Shown piece by piece: positions 1 through 11,211 of a stretch of DNA of 31,687 bases. The position numbers were made by a program, and so were the translations under genes. Position 1 is the first letter of the stretch; every line of letters starts with the position of its first letter. This DNA comes from Schoenoplectus triqueter (taxonomy: Eukaryota; Streptophyta; Magnoliopsida; Poales; Cyperaceae): the NCBI GenBank assembly GCA_964058805.1, contig CAXKVV010001729.1, positions 1 through 31,687 on the forward strand. Direction: 5' to 3'. A model generated the notes under the pieces. The model was not told the origin of the DNA, did not search any database, and saw only the letters and a program-made list of their open reading frames with translations.

Positions 1-68
1 ACCTTGAGTTCCTCGGTTTCATTGAGTATTTCATCAGATTTTGCCATGCGTTTGTGCAGTAGGTTTTT
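1..68 (-). CDS. Possible last exon of the GARP gene, cut by the window edge
   Basis: A good acceptor (TTTTCAG) ends at base 69 on the minus strand. It is followed by an open phase-0 stretch encoding KNLLHKRMAKSDEILNETEE and a few further residues, with no stop before the window ends. Exon 5 of the upstream gene model also ends in phase 0 at a GAG/GTACAT donor, so the two could join across an intron of about 1.0 kb. The hydrophilic, Glu/Lys-rich sequence could suit the C terminus of this family, but no diagnostic motif such as LSLSL is visible. It could also belong to another gene or be chance. Confidence 0.4.
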
Positions 69-1087
69 CTGAAAATTCACCAACTAAAAAGTGAGATTAA
101 ATTTGTCAGAACTTCAGTATATATAGCTGTAAAAATAAATGTAATTATATGAACAATTTTCTATATCGACAGTTACATGGCATCGTGTTGTAGGAATGAT
201 AAGAATTACCATTCTGTAGGAGCAGGTCGATCTGGTAGGAATTACCAACATCATTTCCATTTGCTCGGAACAAGAGAATTAATTGGGTTTTTGCAATTAC
301 AGTACGTACGTATACATGCAGTACAGATGGCATAGATGTTTTGTTTAGACAAAAATATTTCAGTTGTTTAAAGAAAAGGAAAATAATGGAAGCATTTAAA
401 ATACAGATTGCTCTTAATTTTATCATGCTAATTTTTAGTATAAGTGATAGCATATAATTAAAGATAGATATATAGATAGTATAGTGGTTGTAGGAGAAGC
501 ATGGAATCACTTCATGCGGAACGAACAGCCCATAGAGCCAAAAATAATGTAACGTAATGAAGAATGCACTAACTGTCCGGTTGATACATTCCTGTCTAAT
601 TCAGTATGTATTTGTTTAATTAGGTGATAATTAATGGAAAAGGGTAAAACGCTTTCAAACAGAATATAGTTTTAAGGTGGAACTAGGTCTTTGATTAGCT
701 ACAGTCTATATGTATAGATTAATTATATTATACTTTTTTATCAAAAATTATATTCTACTTTTGATCTTGTTTGAGACTAGATGTACGTGCAGCTCCAAAA
801 CATTGTAAGATTGAGTTGCGTGTAAGATAAATTTTAATTGGACAGATTTCTGATTTAATTTTGTTTGTTCTGTGTTGTGATGGAAGTGACTAAATAAATT
901 ATTTCCACGTAAGAAGTAAGAACAAAAGTTTGCTTATACATATGAAGTTGGAGTTTTAATCGTGTCCGATGTTCATTTAACCTATACACGTACTCTTTAC
1001 AACAAGAAAAGGATAAATGGCAAAGCCCCAAAATTGTTGGGTTAGCTAGAGATGTGCATTATAGAAAATGTTCAACTTAAAATGTAC
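69..1087 (-). other. Putative long last intron or 3' flank of the GARP gene, no gene seen
   Basis: AT-rich sequence with no convincing reading frame on either strand. The short open frame at 145-510 has no recognisable domain and the composition of random AT-rich DNA. If the exon at 1-68 is real this is an intron; otherwise it is 3' flank. Confidence 0.4.
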
Positions 1088-3856
1088 CTCAATCTGTAGT
1101 ACTGGATTCTTGAGCTTATAATCGACCCCTCCGTTGGCAGAATCTGGAAAGCTTAAATTGGTCTTGTTCTCATTGAACAAGTTATAATTTGTTCCTCCTC
1201 TCCATCCAAAAGGCACTTCACTTGATAATTGGTTTATCAAATTAGCCCTAGAAATGGTAGCAACATTGCTAGTGCTTGCACTCCAGTCAAAATTTCCAGT
1301 TCTTCTCCCCTCCGTTCTCTCCTCTAGAAACCGTGGTTTCCAATCACTATTTGTTGTTCCATTCGTTGCATTTCTAATGTCGAAGAAGTGTGACGTTGAC
1401 GGTTTTCCTTCTTTCCTAAATATCATGTCATGTACCAAGCCCTTTGCAGGGCCTTGATCCTTGATTGAGCTAGCCCGTGCAACTGCATGTTGGCTGAAAG
1501 CCCATTCTTGATGCCTGGTTAAAAGTTAAAACTAAGGGTTACTTTTTAATATGTAAACAAGATTATAATTTTAGCATAACACCCACTTTAATTATGACGT
1601 TATACTTTTCATATATATATGAATTCTACTTGGAAGTGGGAAATTGAGGAGAGAAAATTTAGAATAACAAATTAGAAGTGGCATTAAATATATAAAAACT
1701 TCTAATAGGCCGGCAAATGTTATAACTCTCATAGTGTTATATTCTTCGTTTCTTTCATATCACGAGGTAATTGCCTCACCCTTTGTTCGTAACTTCATAT
1801 ATCAATTGACATACGTAGGTAAAATATTTTAAATATATTCCCAGTTTTATATGATTATCTTTCTTAAATGTTAATTATATATCCTCAGTGTATACCTGAA
1901 GGGAGGGCTCTTGATGTCAAAAGCATGTGTTTGTTGTGGCCGGTGAAGTAGACTGTAAAACCTATTGGTATCAGTAAAACTTCTTGATGAAAAGAAACCG
2001 CCATTCTCCATCCTTGGAGAGATTATCATTCCGTTTCTCTGATAAAGCATCTCATGAAAGTGATCTCCTCTTCTCAGGTGCATCTCCATTGGTGACATAA
2101 CTGCTTAAATTAATTCAATATATGTAAAAGGATATACATAAAATTGTCTTCATTTGTATAGAAAATAAGTGTATCTTCATTTGATAGTTTCAGTATTTGG
2201 TTTCATAAATCCAACCTCTAATGTATGCATAGATATTTGTATAGAATTAATATTTTTTTTGTTACAATAATTTATCTTGGCCAAAATTTAGATGATGGTA
2301 TAAATTAATTTGAAGTTCACGTTTACGATTTGGCTGTTTAGTTCTCGTTCTTAGTCCTTTTAGAGAGTTATTCTGTTTGATTCAAGTATCAACGCAATTG
2401 CCAGTTGATGTGGGAGGAGGGAGAGGGATGGAGAGGAATCCATATTTTCTGATGTGCAGCATCGTGTATCATCATATGAACCATTGGATTATCAAGATTT
2501 GCAGATCTCAAGGACATCACATAGTCCATGTGCGCTGGTACACTGTGTCACGCGTCAGAGAATATGAATTCTTGGGAGAGAGGTAGGTATTTCAAGGAAA
2601 AAAAATAGAGGAAGCGAGAGAGAAGGGGGAGGGAGAGAGAGAGACCTGATTTTTCATGAGCAGAATCATCAACCTTTTTGCTCCTATACATCTGAATTTA
2701 TGGCAGAAGAATGAAGTTAGATATAATATATCTGGAGCCACATATTTTTCTTAAAAATGGGAGGCTGCATGCATGTGTAACCCTAGAAATGAAAAAGACT
2801 CATGCTCCTATACCCAGAAAGCACACCCTTTTAGTCTTTTACCCATCCACTCTTACCTGTAAGTGGCTCTTTACATGAGCTATGCTAAGCCCCCTCACAT
2901 TCATCATCTGAAGCACCAATTTTGGGGTTGCTCCTGAAATTAATTAGAAATTGAAATGAGTTGATACTTTAAAACGTTTGATTTCACTTAGGATAAATGA
3001 TCAACTTTAAGAAAAAAAACTGTGTCACACATTAAAGAAATTAGTAAGGAATAAATTTTAATCAGAAGTTATGTGCAGCAAAAAAAAATTAACAAATACT
3101 TGTGAACACAAAATGAAATATATATTTGACTATTAGAAATATTGAAAAAAAAATGTTTTCCCTAAAGCAAGAGAGATAATAATTAACATTTCTAACGAAT
3201 GACTACATAACATGAGTGATACTCTTTTAATTTGAGCCACTCCTCATCAAAAGCAAGAACAGATTATATCAAACAAAATGTCAAAGAAAACAGTTATACT
3301 GTTGTCTATAATTATTTTAATTAAATAATCATCTTTTACTAATATGCAATTTGCAATATGTGTTGATGCATATGAAAATTCTTGAGCCCTTTTCTTCACA
3401 GATCGAAGGCCAGGAATGCAGAATCAAATTTATATTAACCATTAATAGCAAGAGCTTACTCTCTTGTCCCCCAAGCCTTTCTACAGCATGAACAAATGCC
3501 ATGTGGAGATCAGGAGTCCAACGGAGTCTAGGAAATTTTGATCTGTTGTACTGCCTGACAGACGCGACCCGCTCACTGCTACCCTCTGACTTGCCTCCAC
3601 TCCTCTCATCCATATTACTATCGTTGTTGTTTCCTCCACTGTTGTTATTGCCGTCATTTTTGTTATTGTTATAGGAATTGTTGGAGCTGCTGTTTTCCCC
3701 GGAGCAGTAATCTTCACCGGCTCCATCACTGGTGCTGTCGGTGATTCCTTCTGCCGTTCCCTCGTTCAGGTCAAGTGCCTGAGGATTCTGATCGTTCTCA
3801 CAATTAGTATCATCTTCATGAATTTTCACAATTTCTTTCTCCTTCTCTCCACCCAT
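1088..3856 (-). CDS. GARP (G2-like) MYB-related transcription factor, five exons, 3' end incomplete
   Basis: Predicted exons on the minus strand are 3856-3460, 2933-2857, 2691-2646, 2100-1896 and 1514-1088; all junctions are GT..AG and phases agree, giving 384 codons with no stop. Exon 1 starts at an ATG and encodes an acidic, Asn/Ser/Gly-rich N terminus (about residues 50-85) with an LDLNE stretch near 29-33. The single-repeat GARP DNA-binding domain spans about residues 107-165: FPRLRWTPDLHMAFVHAVER, then LGGQERATPKLVLQMMNVRG across intron 1, then LSIAHVKSHLQMYRSKK across intron 2. The intact SHLQMYRS block and the RLRWTPDLH start are family hallmarks. Such proteins bind DNA in the nucleus; this subgroup resembles Arabidopsis At2g38300/At2g40260-type proteins, from memory. 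The Ser/Asn-rich C-terminal half is unlike any domain I know. Exon 5 either reads on to a stop at 1046-1048 or splices at 1087 to an exon near the window edge. The DNA-binding call is firm; the target genes are unknown. Confidence 0.9.
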
Positions 3857-4044
3857 ACTCCTCTTTCTTAGAACTTTATATGTGCCTCTGCCCTGTTCAT
3901 GGATATGCTTATGGAAGATTATTTGGCTTGACCTTTCCTACTGTAACATGATCGGCTTCAATTGATTGAGGAATTGCCAAGGGAAAGATGTAGAAAAGAG
4001 GAGAGGAGAAGGAACGAAAGAGAGAGAAGAATATTATTGGTATA

Positions 4045-4053
4045 CTATATAAA
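4045..4053 (-). promoter_or_regulatory. Candidate TATA box of the GARP gene
   Basis: On the minus strand TTTATATAG lies about 190 bp before the ATG at 3856. Just downstream of it (about 4030-3985) the minus strand is a CT-rich run of the pyrimidine-patch type common near plant transcription starts. Position and composition suit a core promoter, but the transcription start is not known. Confidence 0.35.
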
Positions 4054-4599
4054 ATTTGGGAGGAAGAGGTCGGATGGTTAAGTGATGATGAATGGCAGCA
4101 CAAAATGATAAAATATACGAGAGAGGTGAGAAGCAGACAAGTATTCTCTACATTGACTAGTTAGGAATGGTTATTCTCTGGGTTATTCTTTTCTTCTTTT
4201 GTAATGCGAAGGAATTATATAAGAATTATGGGGGTATTTGAAGGGTCTACTAGTTGTGGAGGAGAGCGGATAACTAGACAGAGAGAGGATTGAAGGTAAT
4301 CTACTCTAGAATATTTCAGAAAAGCAGAGTAAAATTTAAGTCCCTTCAAATAAACGGGAGCCATGAACAAGAAAAACAAATAATGAATGTGAATTATAAT
4401 TAAGTCATGCAAATTAAAGTCCATAAGATGAATTATATTTACTTATACAGAGAGACTTAACTGAAAGCAAAATGATTCTTGGAAAGTTAAAATTTGTTAT
4501 TATATACATGTGTATTTAAGTACTTCAATTTTTTTAGGATACATCGATCTTTATATATACTAGCTAGGTTGTTTCTTAGGTTTCACCTTGAAAAGGTAG

Positions 4600-4890
4600 T
4601 TAAAAATAAATAATTTAAAAAATATATTAATGTTAAAGATCTGTATAATAATAATAATAATAGATAATATAATATAGTTAAATACATAATAATTTATAAA
4701 GTACAACTCAAAAAATTGAATAATTTCAAAATTTAAATTTTATCTGAGACATATAATAACATCTATTTTAAATGAGGAGAGAAAAAATTTATGCATGATC
4801 CATTAGATCAAAGTATGTTAGATTAAGAGATTTAAATAAAATTAATGATGGAGGGTGTGGATTATCTGACACAGAAAATTACCTAAAGAT
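4600..4890. repeat. Diverged dispersed repeat, copy 1
   Basis: This stretch shares ordered short blocks with 6700-7000 and 16460-16720, including TTAAATGAGGAGAGA, TTTAAATAAAATTAATG and a closing 'gat-tat-gaca' block. The three copies are clearly related but heavily diverged. No coding capacity or clear ends are seen, so the class is unknown. Confidence 0.5.
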
Positions 4891-5859
4891 ATAACTTCCT
4901 TTTTATGTTATTATAAATAATATCAGCAACTAACACAAATATTAGTTGTGTACTACAATTAAAGTTGCACCAAAAAGCAAAACTCATAGTTCATAGCTCG
5001 TGGGACGCTGAAGATTCATTGAAATTAATTATTATAATTTTGGTTGGGCTCTTGATTGTTTGAACCCTATTAATTAGAGAATACATTTGTCGTTCACTTC
5101 TATTTAGTTTATTTTATTTTAAATATTTAATTATTAATAGTATACAATGTTTCTGACTATATTCGATACTTAGTGAGTGAGTATATATATGATAGTGAGT
5201 GTGTTACACTTAAGATGTTCTGGAAGAAAGATAAAAAAAAAACATATGTACACCAATTAATGAATTGTAGAGATATTTTACAAAATAGACCCTATAGGGG
5301 GTTGGAACAAGAGGAAAATAAAAAGGAAAGCTAGGAGGGGTTGGAGGACATATATATAAAGGAGATTAAAAAAGGGCAATGGGTGGGAAAAGAAGCACAG
5401 GAGTTGACACTTGCTTGCTTGGATGAAAGCAACATCGCTCCAGGTTTGGCATTCTCCATCGGCCATCGCGGCATTCACGGGTTTGGATGGAATATAGATG
5501 TAGCTGCATACTTTCTATGTCCTTCGTTCTATGTACATTTATATGGTGCAAAAAAAAAAATGATAGATATTTATATTATTTTATGTGTGTGAGGCGTTGG
5601 GATGCTAGTTCGTGACTAATTAATTTGGGATAGAAAATATCATGCCGTAAATATGCCAGTTCACTCGAATCAACACTAATTGATTTGTACATATATAGTA
5701 ACTTAGCTAGTATATCTCTTCACATAAAAAATAATGCATCATATTTTGTTAGTGAAAATAATAAAAATATTTGCCTGCAAAACTTGATAAACACGTTCTC
5801 ATGAAGCATCAAATTCAAATTTGGTAGAAAACTAAAGTGTACAGAATTTTACAATTGTA
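4891..5859. other. Intergenic DNA with a small GC-richer island near 5380-5530
   Basis: Mostly AT-rich with no convincing gene. The exception is about 150 bp at 5380-5530, which is clearly richer in G and C than its surroundings and is preceded at 5349-5362 by a TATA-like TATATATAAAG on the plus strand. Both strands have short open frames here (83 codons plus strand from 5341, 66 codons minus strand ending at 5278), and neither shows a domain I recognise. A small non-coding RNA gene or a degraded gene fragment is possible. Confidence 0.3.
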
Positions 5860-6328
5860 CAGATTTTGTTATATATAATAATTATAAAAATCATATTATT
5901 AATAATAAGAGTGATAAAAGAAAAAATTTAAATCGACGAATGGTAGCGCGCTACTGTCAGTGGCGCGGAGCAAACATTCCACTGCCAGTGGCGTCTTTGT
6001 GTAACGCGCCACTGCCAGTGACGTTTTTACTGAAACACGCCACTGCTAGTGGCGTCTTTACTGAAATGGGTCACTGCCAGTGGCGTGTTTGCCTAAAAAT
6101 GGGTTTTATAAATACACACACAGATAGATACCTGCGCGGTTGATATTTGTAGGAGACAAATGCGCCACTGCTAGTGGCACGTTTCAGTAAAGACGCCACT
6201 GACAGTAGCGCATTTGCTCTGTGCCACTGTCAGTGGTGCACTGCCATTTGTAGATTTAAATTTTTGCTTTTATCACTTTTATTATTAATAATATGATTTT
6301 TATAATTATTATATTTAAAAAAATCTTG
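5860..6328. mobile_element. MULE-type MITE with palindrome array, copy 1
   Basis: The first and last ~100 bp are inverted copies: the left arm begins CAGATTTTG, the right arm (complement) CAAGATTT, and both continue through TAATAATTATAAAAATC and a GAGTGATAAAAG-like block to an AATGG motif. Between the arms lie about eight diverged units of a near-palindrome around GCCACTGNCAGTGGC (about 5945-6230), spaced by short AT-rich linkers. No reading frame encodes a transposase. The terminal motifs match the element at 15868-16300 and the 5' end of the MULE relic at 27712. No clean 9-bp target duplication is visible here, so the exact ends are uncertain by a few bases. Confidence 0.75.
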
Positions 6329-6427
6329 CTCTTGGTATAACAATATTGAGAAATAAATGGAAGCTAAAAAGAGTTAGACATTTGTGTTCTCACCATTTTT
6401 AACTATAGAGTTTATATATAAAAGTAA

Positions 6428-7151
6428 GGGGAGGGAGCCCTTGACAACGGTTATTTTGACAATTTTGACAATGGATTTTTAAATAAATATAAAAAAATAG
6501 ATATATTTTTTACTTATAGATTCATAATGATCCATATTAATTTCATACAATTTCGCTATCGTTTGATAGTTCATCAAAGACTATCAAATTTTTTTGCAAT
6601 TTACAATAGTTCTAATTTAACGGTCTTTGATGGACTATCAAATATTAATAAAACTTGAGTTATAATTTGGGCTCCATCCTAATAATATAATCCTTAAAAA
6701 TTAATTAAAAAGATAAAATTTTAAATATATTTAATAAAATTTCAAATTAAAAAAATTGAACTTAATTTTAAAATGCTAAATATGTATATAATAATAATCA
6801 TTAATAATATTTCATGATTATTTATAAATAATCATAAAAAGATTGGATCATTTTAAGAGTTAAATTTCATCTTAAATATACATATTACTTTAAATGAGGA
6901 GAGACAAAATTTACATATGAACCATTGGATTAAAGTTAAAGAAAATATTTAAATAAAATCAATGATGGAGAAGTCTTGATTATATGACATGTGTGATAGG
7001 CTAGAAGATTAACCTTATTCATGAAGATATAATTGTACGAAATTTGAATCACTATCAATTTATAAGTAAAAGAATTAATCTATATTTTTTTTCTATTTTT
7101 AAGATTTATTTTAAAATTGTCAACATAGTCATTGTCAAGTGATCCCTCCCC
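6428..7151. mobile_element. Non-autonomous TIR transposon with 9-bp flanking repeat
   Basis: Terminal inverted repeats of about 90 bp: the left end reads GGGGAGGGAGCCCTTGACAA and the complement of the right end GGGGAGGGATCACTTGACAA, with matching A/T-rich sequence continuing inward. Flanking bases are TAAAAGTAA (6419-6427) and TATAAGTAA (7152-7160), 8 of 9 identical, which suits a target-site duplication. A 9-bp duplication points to a Mutator-like element, while the termini could also suit hAT, which makes 8-bp duplications. The interior has no coding capacity and contains copy 2 of the dispersed repeat (about 6700-7000). Confidence 0.65.
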
Positions 7152-7224
7152 TATAAGTAATTAATGTGAACTAAATTAATGCCAATAATATATAATTTTT
7201 CAACATAATTCAAGGTAATATTAC

Positions 7225-7262
7225 AACGCCTCTGGGCTTTGCAAAACACCATAGTCAGACTA
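7225..7262. mobile_element. Remnant right end of a foldback MITE
   Basis: The stretch GGGCTTTGCAAAACACCATA with its flanks, up to GACTATATAATAT, closely matches the right end of the element at 7296-7713, including the broken palindrome at 7234-7249. It therefore looks like the end of a second, otherwise lost, copy of the same family abutting a TA tract. Confidence 0.5.
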
Positions 7263-7277
7263 TATAATATATATATT

Positions 7278-7312
<35 letters not shown>
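7261..7312. repeat. (TA)n/(GA)n compound microsatellite
   Basis: An interrupted TA/AT run at 7261-7295 passes directly into AG repeats (7295-7312) and then into the left end of a foldback element. It forms the junction between two MITE ends. Confidence 0.9.
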
Positions 7313-7313
<1 letters not shown>

Positions 7314-7710
7314 ATTAGGCTATGGTGTTTTGCAAAGCACAAGAGCGTTGTGTGTTTTGCGCTATATTATTAATTTTAAGTAAAAAATGATTAATTCAAA
7401 CCGCTCAATCTAATCTCCATATCCAAATCTATTAGTAAACCAAATTTTATATTTTTTGAAATTCATTTGCTATTTTTTGGATAAGGGGTAAATCGTCATT
7501 TTTGGATGAACCAAAATTCTCAGATCAAATTATTTTTCTCCTCATCAGAAAAAATAGCAAAAAATATTTAAAATATATAAATTTTGGTTTACTAATAGAT
7601 TTTGATATGAATATTAGATTGAACGGTTCAGATCGGTCATTTCTAACTTAAAATTAAGAATAGAGCGCAAAGCACACAACGTCTCTGTGCTTTGCAAAGC
7701 ACCATATTCG

Positions 7711-7713
<3 letters not shown>
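7296..7713. mobile_element. Foldback MITE, family A (GTGCTTTGCAAAGCAC)
   Basis: Long imperfect inverted arms of about 140-160 bp: left about 7313-7460, right about 7560-7713. Both arms contain, in order, ATGGTG, the 16-bp palindrome (7325-7340 with one mismatch; 7687-7702 perfect), a 'gcgct-tatt' block, the TCAATCTAAT block and CTATTAGTAAACCAAA. There is no coding capacity. The right end abuts a (TA)21 tract and the left end a (TA)/(GA) tract. Arm structure is seen directly; the superfamily is undetermined. Confidence 0.75.

Positions 7714-7755
<42 letters not shown>
7714..7755. repeat. (TA)21 microsatellite between two MITEs
   Basis: Uninterrupted TA repeat lying exactly between the ends of two foldback elements. 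Confidence 0.95.
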
Positions 7756-7758
<3 letters not shown>

Positions 7759-8115
7759 AAGATATCATGAGTTTAACTCAAAAAGTACATCAAATTATCT
7801 TAAAATTTTAATTTATCATCTTCATTAAATTCTTTATATGAAAATATTATGGGTTGCAAAAATTTAGAGTGTTTTAAACTTTTTAAGTCACCGTTTTTAA
7901 TTTTTAAAAATGATATTTAAATATTAAATATTTTATTATTATTTTTAGAGCTGATTTTTAAAAATTAAAAATGGTGACTTAAAAAGCTTAAAACACTCCA
8001 AATTTTTGCATCCCAATAGATTTCATATAAAAAATTTAATGAGGATGATAAATTAAAATTTCGAGATGATTTGGTATATATTTTTTGAGTTAAACTCACG
8101 GTATCTTTACTCTCT

Positions 8116-8118
<3 letters not shown>
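7756..8118. mobile_element. Foldback MITE, family B (TGAGTTTAACTCA type)
   Basis: Inverted arms of about 150 bp. The left arm begins AAAGATATCATGAGTTTAAC and the complement of the right arm AAAGATACCGTGAGTTTAAC; both continue through a TTCATTAAATTCTTTATATG-like block, a 'gcaaaaattt' block and TTAAGTCACC. The centre is an AT-rich spacer. It is flanked by TA tracts on both sides and is closely related to the elements at 18146-18528 and 18590-18994. Confidence 0.75.

Positions 8119-8169
<51 letters not shown>
8119..8169. repeat. (TA)n microsatellite
   Basis: About 25 TA units directly after a foldback element. It is followed within 15 bp by a GC-rich stretch at about 8178-8197 that contains the 10-bp palindrome CGTTGCAACG. 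Confidence 0.95.
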
Positions 8170-8172
<3 letters not shown>

Positions 8173-8197
8173 TATATTGCGCGTGCGTTGCAACGGG

Positions 8198-9419
8198 ACC
8201 AATTTATGTATAAATAATTCACTTACGTATAGAAAACTAAGCAGTGAAACAATAACGAATTTGGCTACCAAGATTATATTACTATATATCAATTTTTATA
8301 CTTGGTTCAACGTGAGTCAGATAATTATATATTTAGGTCAGTTTTATTCTTATTAGTTTAATATAGCCACATCATGGTGCCTACAGCATTGGTCGTATAG
8401 AAATGGATTTAAGCAATTCTTGTGTCGCGTGAAGCTAATATTTCTTTCGGCTTGGGCTGAGTTGGCTCCATCATCAACTATGCATATCTCTGATATCACA
8501 CATACAAATTGAAAAGGAAAGCTTTTATTGATCTTACGTAAGTTCCCCAAATTCACTACACTAGTCAACATATACTAGTTTCAATATATACCTTTGTAAA
8601 TGTAATTTTAAGACCTTTATAGCTATATAAATCATATAATATACCGTTCAAGAATGGGACAGTTCAATGGCCTTTTCTCTTCTTCAGTTTTCTCCAATAA
8701 TTTTTATTTTACTATGATGTTTCTTTGCAGGCCAAGCTCCTACAGGTGCATTCATACAACTCGATAATTTGTGTGAATTACCATATACTTACCGTTTTTC
8801 TAATTAATTAATTTATCTCTATTCATAAATTAAATCAGGGAAAGTGATAATAAACTCAAATATCAACCACTCTAAGGTGCTCAAGGGACAATAAGGTCAT
8901 AGATCAGTCTGAAAGGAAGTTGGAAATTTTGAAAAGCACATAGTTTTACTAGAGGTCCAATCAGTTGACAAATTGGAAATTAGATAACGTTAAGTGTTAC
9001 TTCAATAGATGAATAGTTAATGTTGAATTAATGCCTCAATGATATAAGAAAATTCATGTTTTATGTATGCGTCTGTTTCAATAACTAAACTTGTTATTTG
9101 ATGTGATACTTCACGGGTTATTATCTACCATGTAATTATTTCATGTATTCATCATAAAGTATGCAATATAACACAAGCTAGTAAAATTTTGAATGGTATT
9201 AATATAATTAATTTATTCGCGTATGATCGATCTCTGAACTAACATTGAAATTAATCAAAAGCTCTAATTAATAATTAACTTTCTAACCGTTTTATACGAA
9301 GAGCTGATTTGACACATATTCTCCTAATCGTACTATTTTCTAAGTTTTCTTTAGAAATCATATACGTAGATCCTTAACAAAAGTTATCTTGAAAATGCTA
9401 TCTTAATAGGATGATGATA
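8198..9419. other. Intergenic DNA, no gene seen
   Basis: AT-rich with many stops in all frames. Short open frames (for example 8353-8571 on the minus strand) show no recognisable domain, and no inverted or tandem repeat of note was found. Confidence 0.5.
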
Positions 9420-9860
9420 TGACGCCCCTGTTGGCCCCCATGTTTTGCCCGTCAGAGTTATAGATGAGTTAGATTTTGGTAGAGAAATTGTATTATATTT
9501 TATATAATTATTATATTAAAAAGTTTGGAATGGTAAAGATTTATTGTGGATAGTTCAGTCAGAAAATATTATTGCTGGTAATAATTTACACAATTAATTT
9601 ATTAAAAAAATTACATGTAAGTAGTTCAGTAGTGAATATTGTTGCTGATAAAAATTTGCATAATTAAGTTATTGCTAAAAATTTGCATACGGACAGTTCG
9701 GTCAGAAAATATTATTGTTGGTAAAAATTTGCACAATCAAATTACTGATAAAAATTTGCACAATCAAATTACTAATAAAAATTTGCACGGTCAGCTATTT
9801 ATCAAAACTTCAGTCGGTACATTTATCTACTGCTAACGCATCAATATATTGAGGGGCAAA
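9420..9860. repeat. Region of nested tandem repeats, 27-bp unit
   Basis: A 27-bp unit starting AAAAATTTGCACAATCAAAT occurs twice almost exactly (9723-9749 and 9750-9776), with a partial third at 9777-9790 and diverged units from about 9649. A larger diverged block (cagt-cagaaaatattattg-tggta) recurs at about 9558, 9630 and 9700. The stretch is bounded by C/G-rich borders (GGCCCCCATGTTTTGCCC at about 9433; GAGGGGCAAAAACCGGGC at about 9852) that look like opposed ends of one insertion. Class unknown. Confidence 0.55.
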
Positions 9861-10577
9861 AACCGGGCATATTATATGTATTTATCTTAATATTATGGTT
9901 AGGTTAACCACTTTGAATTTCTTTCATTTTAGCTATTCAATTTTAAATAATTAACAACATGGATGCATGCATGCGTGCGTACGTATACGATGCATTTAAT
10001 TGGTAAGGGAAGAAATATTCCGATTTTAAGTTTCTATATTCAACAATCACCTACTACATAACAAGAGTAGTTTTTGCGCGTATTGCATTAATTCTTGGAT
10101 GGTGCTTCAACAGTTCGTCAAAAAACAACATGCACATGACTCAACAGTTTATAGTTTGCACACAAAATTCAGCGCTGTGTACAGTGGTGGATAAAAAAAA
10201 ATTTTGACAAAGGGAAAAATAACAAAAAGGAAAACTGAAAAATTAATTTATTTTTTTATATTTTGCTCAACTAAGTTAAGAATTACGGCTCCACATAATA
10301 CTATATGCTAATATATATAGTCCAGTATCAGAAAATTCAAAGAAAAAATACATTTAAAAAATCAAATCCGAACACCAATCGTGGCTTACCCACTGCAAAA
10401 CAACCCTTGGCTATGTATATACATAGTATATAGTAAATCCCCTAATATATTAATTGTACACGATATTAATTGTACATTCGTGTAGTACAAATGATAATTC
10501 AAACTAAATATTTATCACCATTTGCTAAGCATTATTAATCATTATTAATATAATGAGATATGTTAGGGTGCTACACG
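9861..10577. other. Intergenic DNA, no gene seen
   Basis: AT-rich, with no coherent reading frame and no clear repeat apart from short ATGCATGC/GTACGTAC runs near 9960-9990. Confidence 0.5.
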
Positions 10578-10948
10578 TAATTAGTGATTAAATTTACTAC
10601 AGACTAAAAAATATAGATAAATTATCACCAAATCTTAATTTATAGATCTCAATAAATTTTTAATTTTATCAAAATCTTGTTGGCTATAAATTTTTTTCTA
10701 TGATCAGAATTTTCTAAGTATTAATTTGGATTTTTTAAAAATGACCTAAAAATATATATATTATTTTATTATTATTATTGAGTCATTTTTAAATAATAAA
10801 AAAATAAATACTTAGAAAATTTTAAATGTACAATTTTTTTATATCTTATCAGATTTTGACATAAAAAATTTATTGAGACCCATAAATCAAAATTTAAATA
10901 TATTTTAGTTATATTTTTTAGTCTATAGTAAATTCGGTCACTAATTAT
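10578..10948. mobile_element. Foldback MITE with ~110-bp arms
   Basis: The left arm runs from TAATTAGTGATTAAATTTAC through GACTAAAAAATATA, TCTCAATAAATTTTT and a 'caaaatct' block. The right arm is its complement, beginning TAATTAGTGACCGAATTTAC. A central AT-rich spacer with a TTATT run separates them. The internal 'ctcaataaatttt...caaaatctt' order resembles the other foldback elements in this window, but this copy is not bordered by (TA)n. Confidence 0.7.
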
Positions 10949-11000
10949 GCATGGAACCCAACCTATATATCACTAATTATGCATGGAACCCAACCTATAT
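10939..11000. repeat. Tandem duplication of ~32 bp
   Basis: A unit beginning CACTAATTATGCATGGAACC occurs twice back to back (10939-10970 and 10971-11000), overlapping the right end of the foldback element. It leads directly into a T run and a microsatellite. Confidence 0.9.
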
Positions 11001-11015
11001 TTTTTTTATATTTTG

Positions 11016-11211
<196 letters not shown>

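Noticed and set aside
1254..1457. Plus-strand frame over the GARP exon 5
   Set aside because: It is antisense to a coding exon that has matching splice sites and phase.
2377..2586. 69-codon plus-strand frame
   Set aside because: It lies in the intron between exons 3 and 4 of the minus-strand GARP gene and shows no family resemblance.
5400..5480. Possible microRNA precursor in the GC-richer island
   Set aside because: No long stem was seen by eye and no stretch matches a conserved plant microRNA that I know; kept only as a weak finding about the island itself.
5940..6143. Open frame with repeated QWR residues
   Set aside because: The repeated residues come from the palindrome units of the MITE, and the same frame pattern appears on the complement at 15936-16145.
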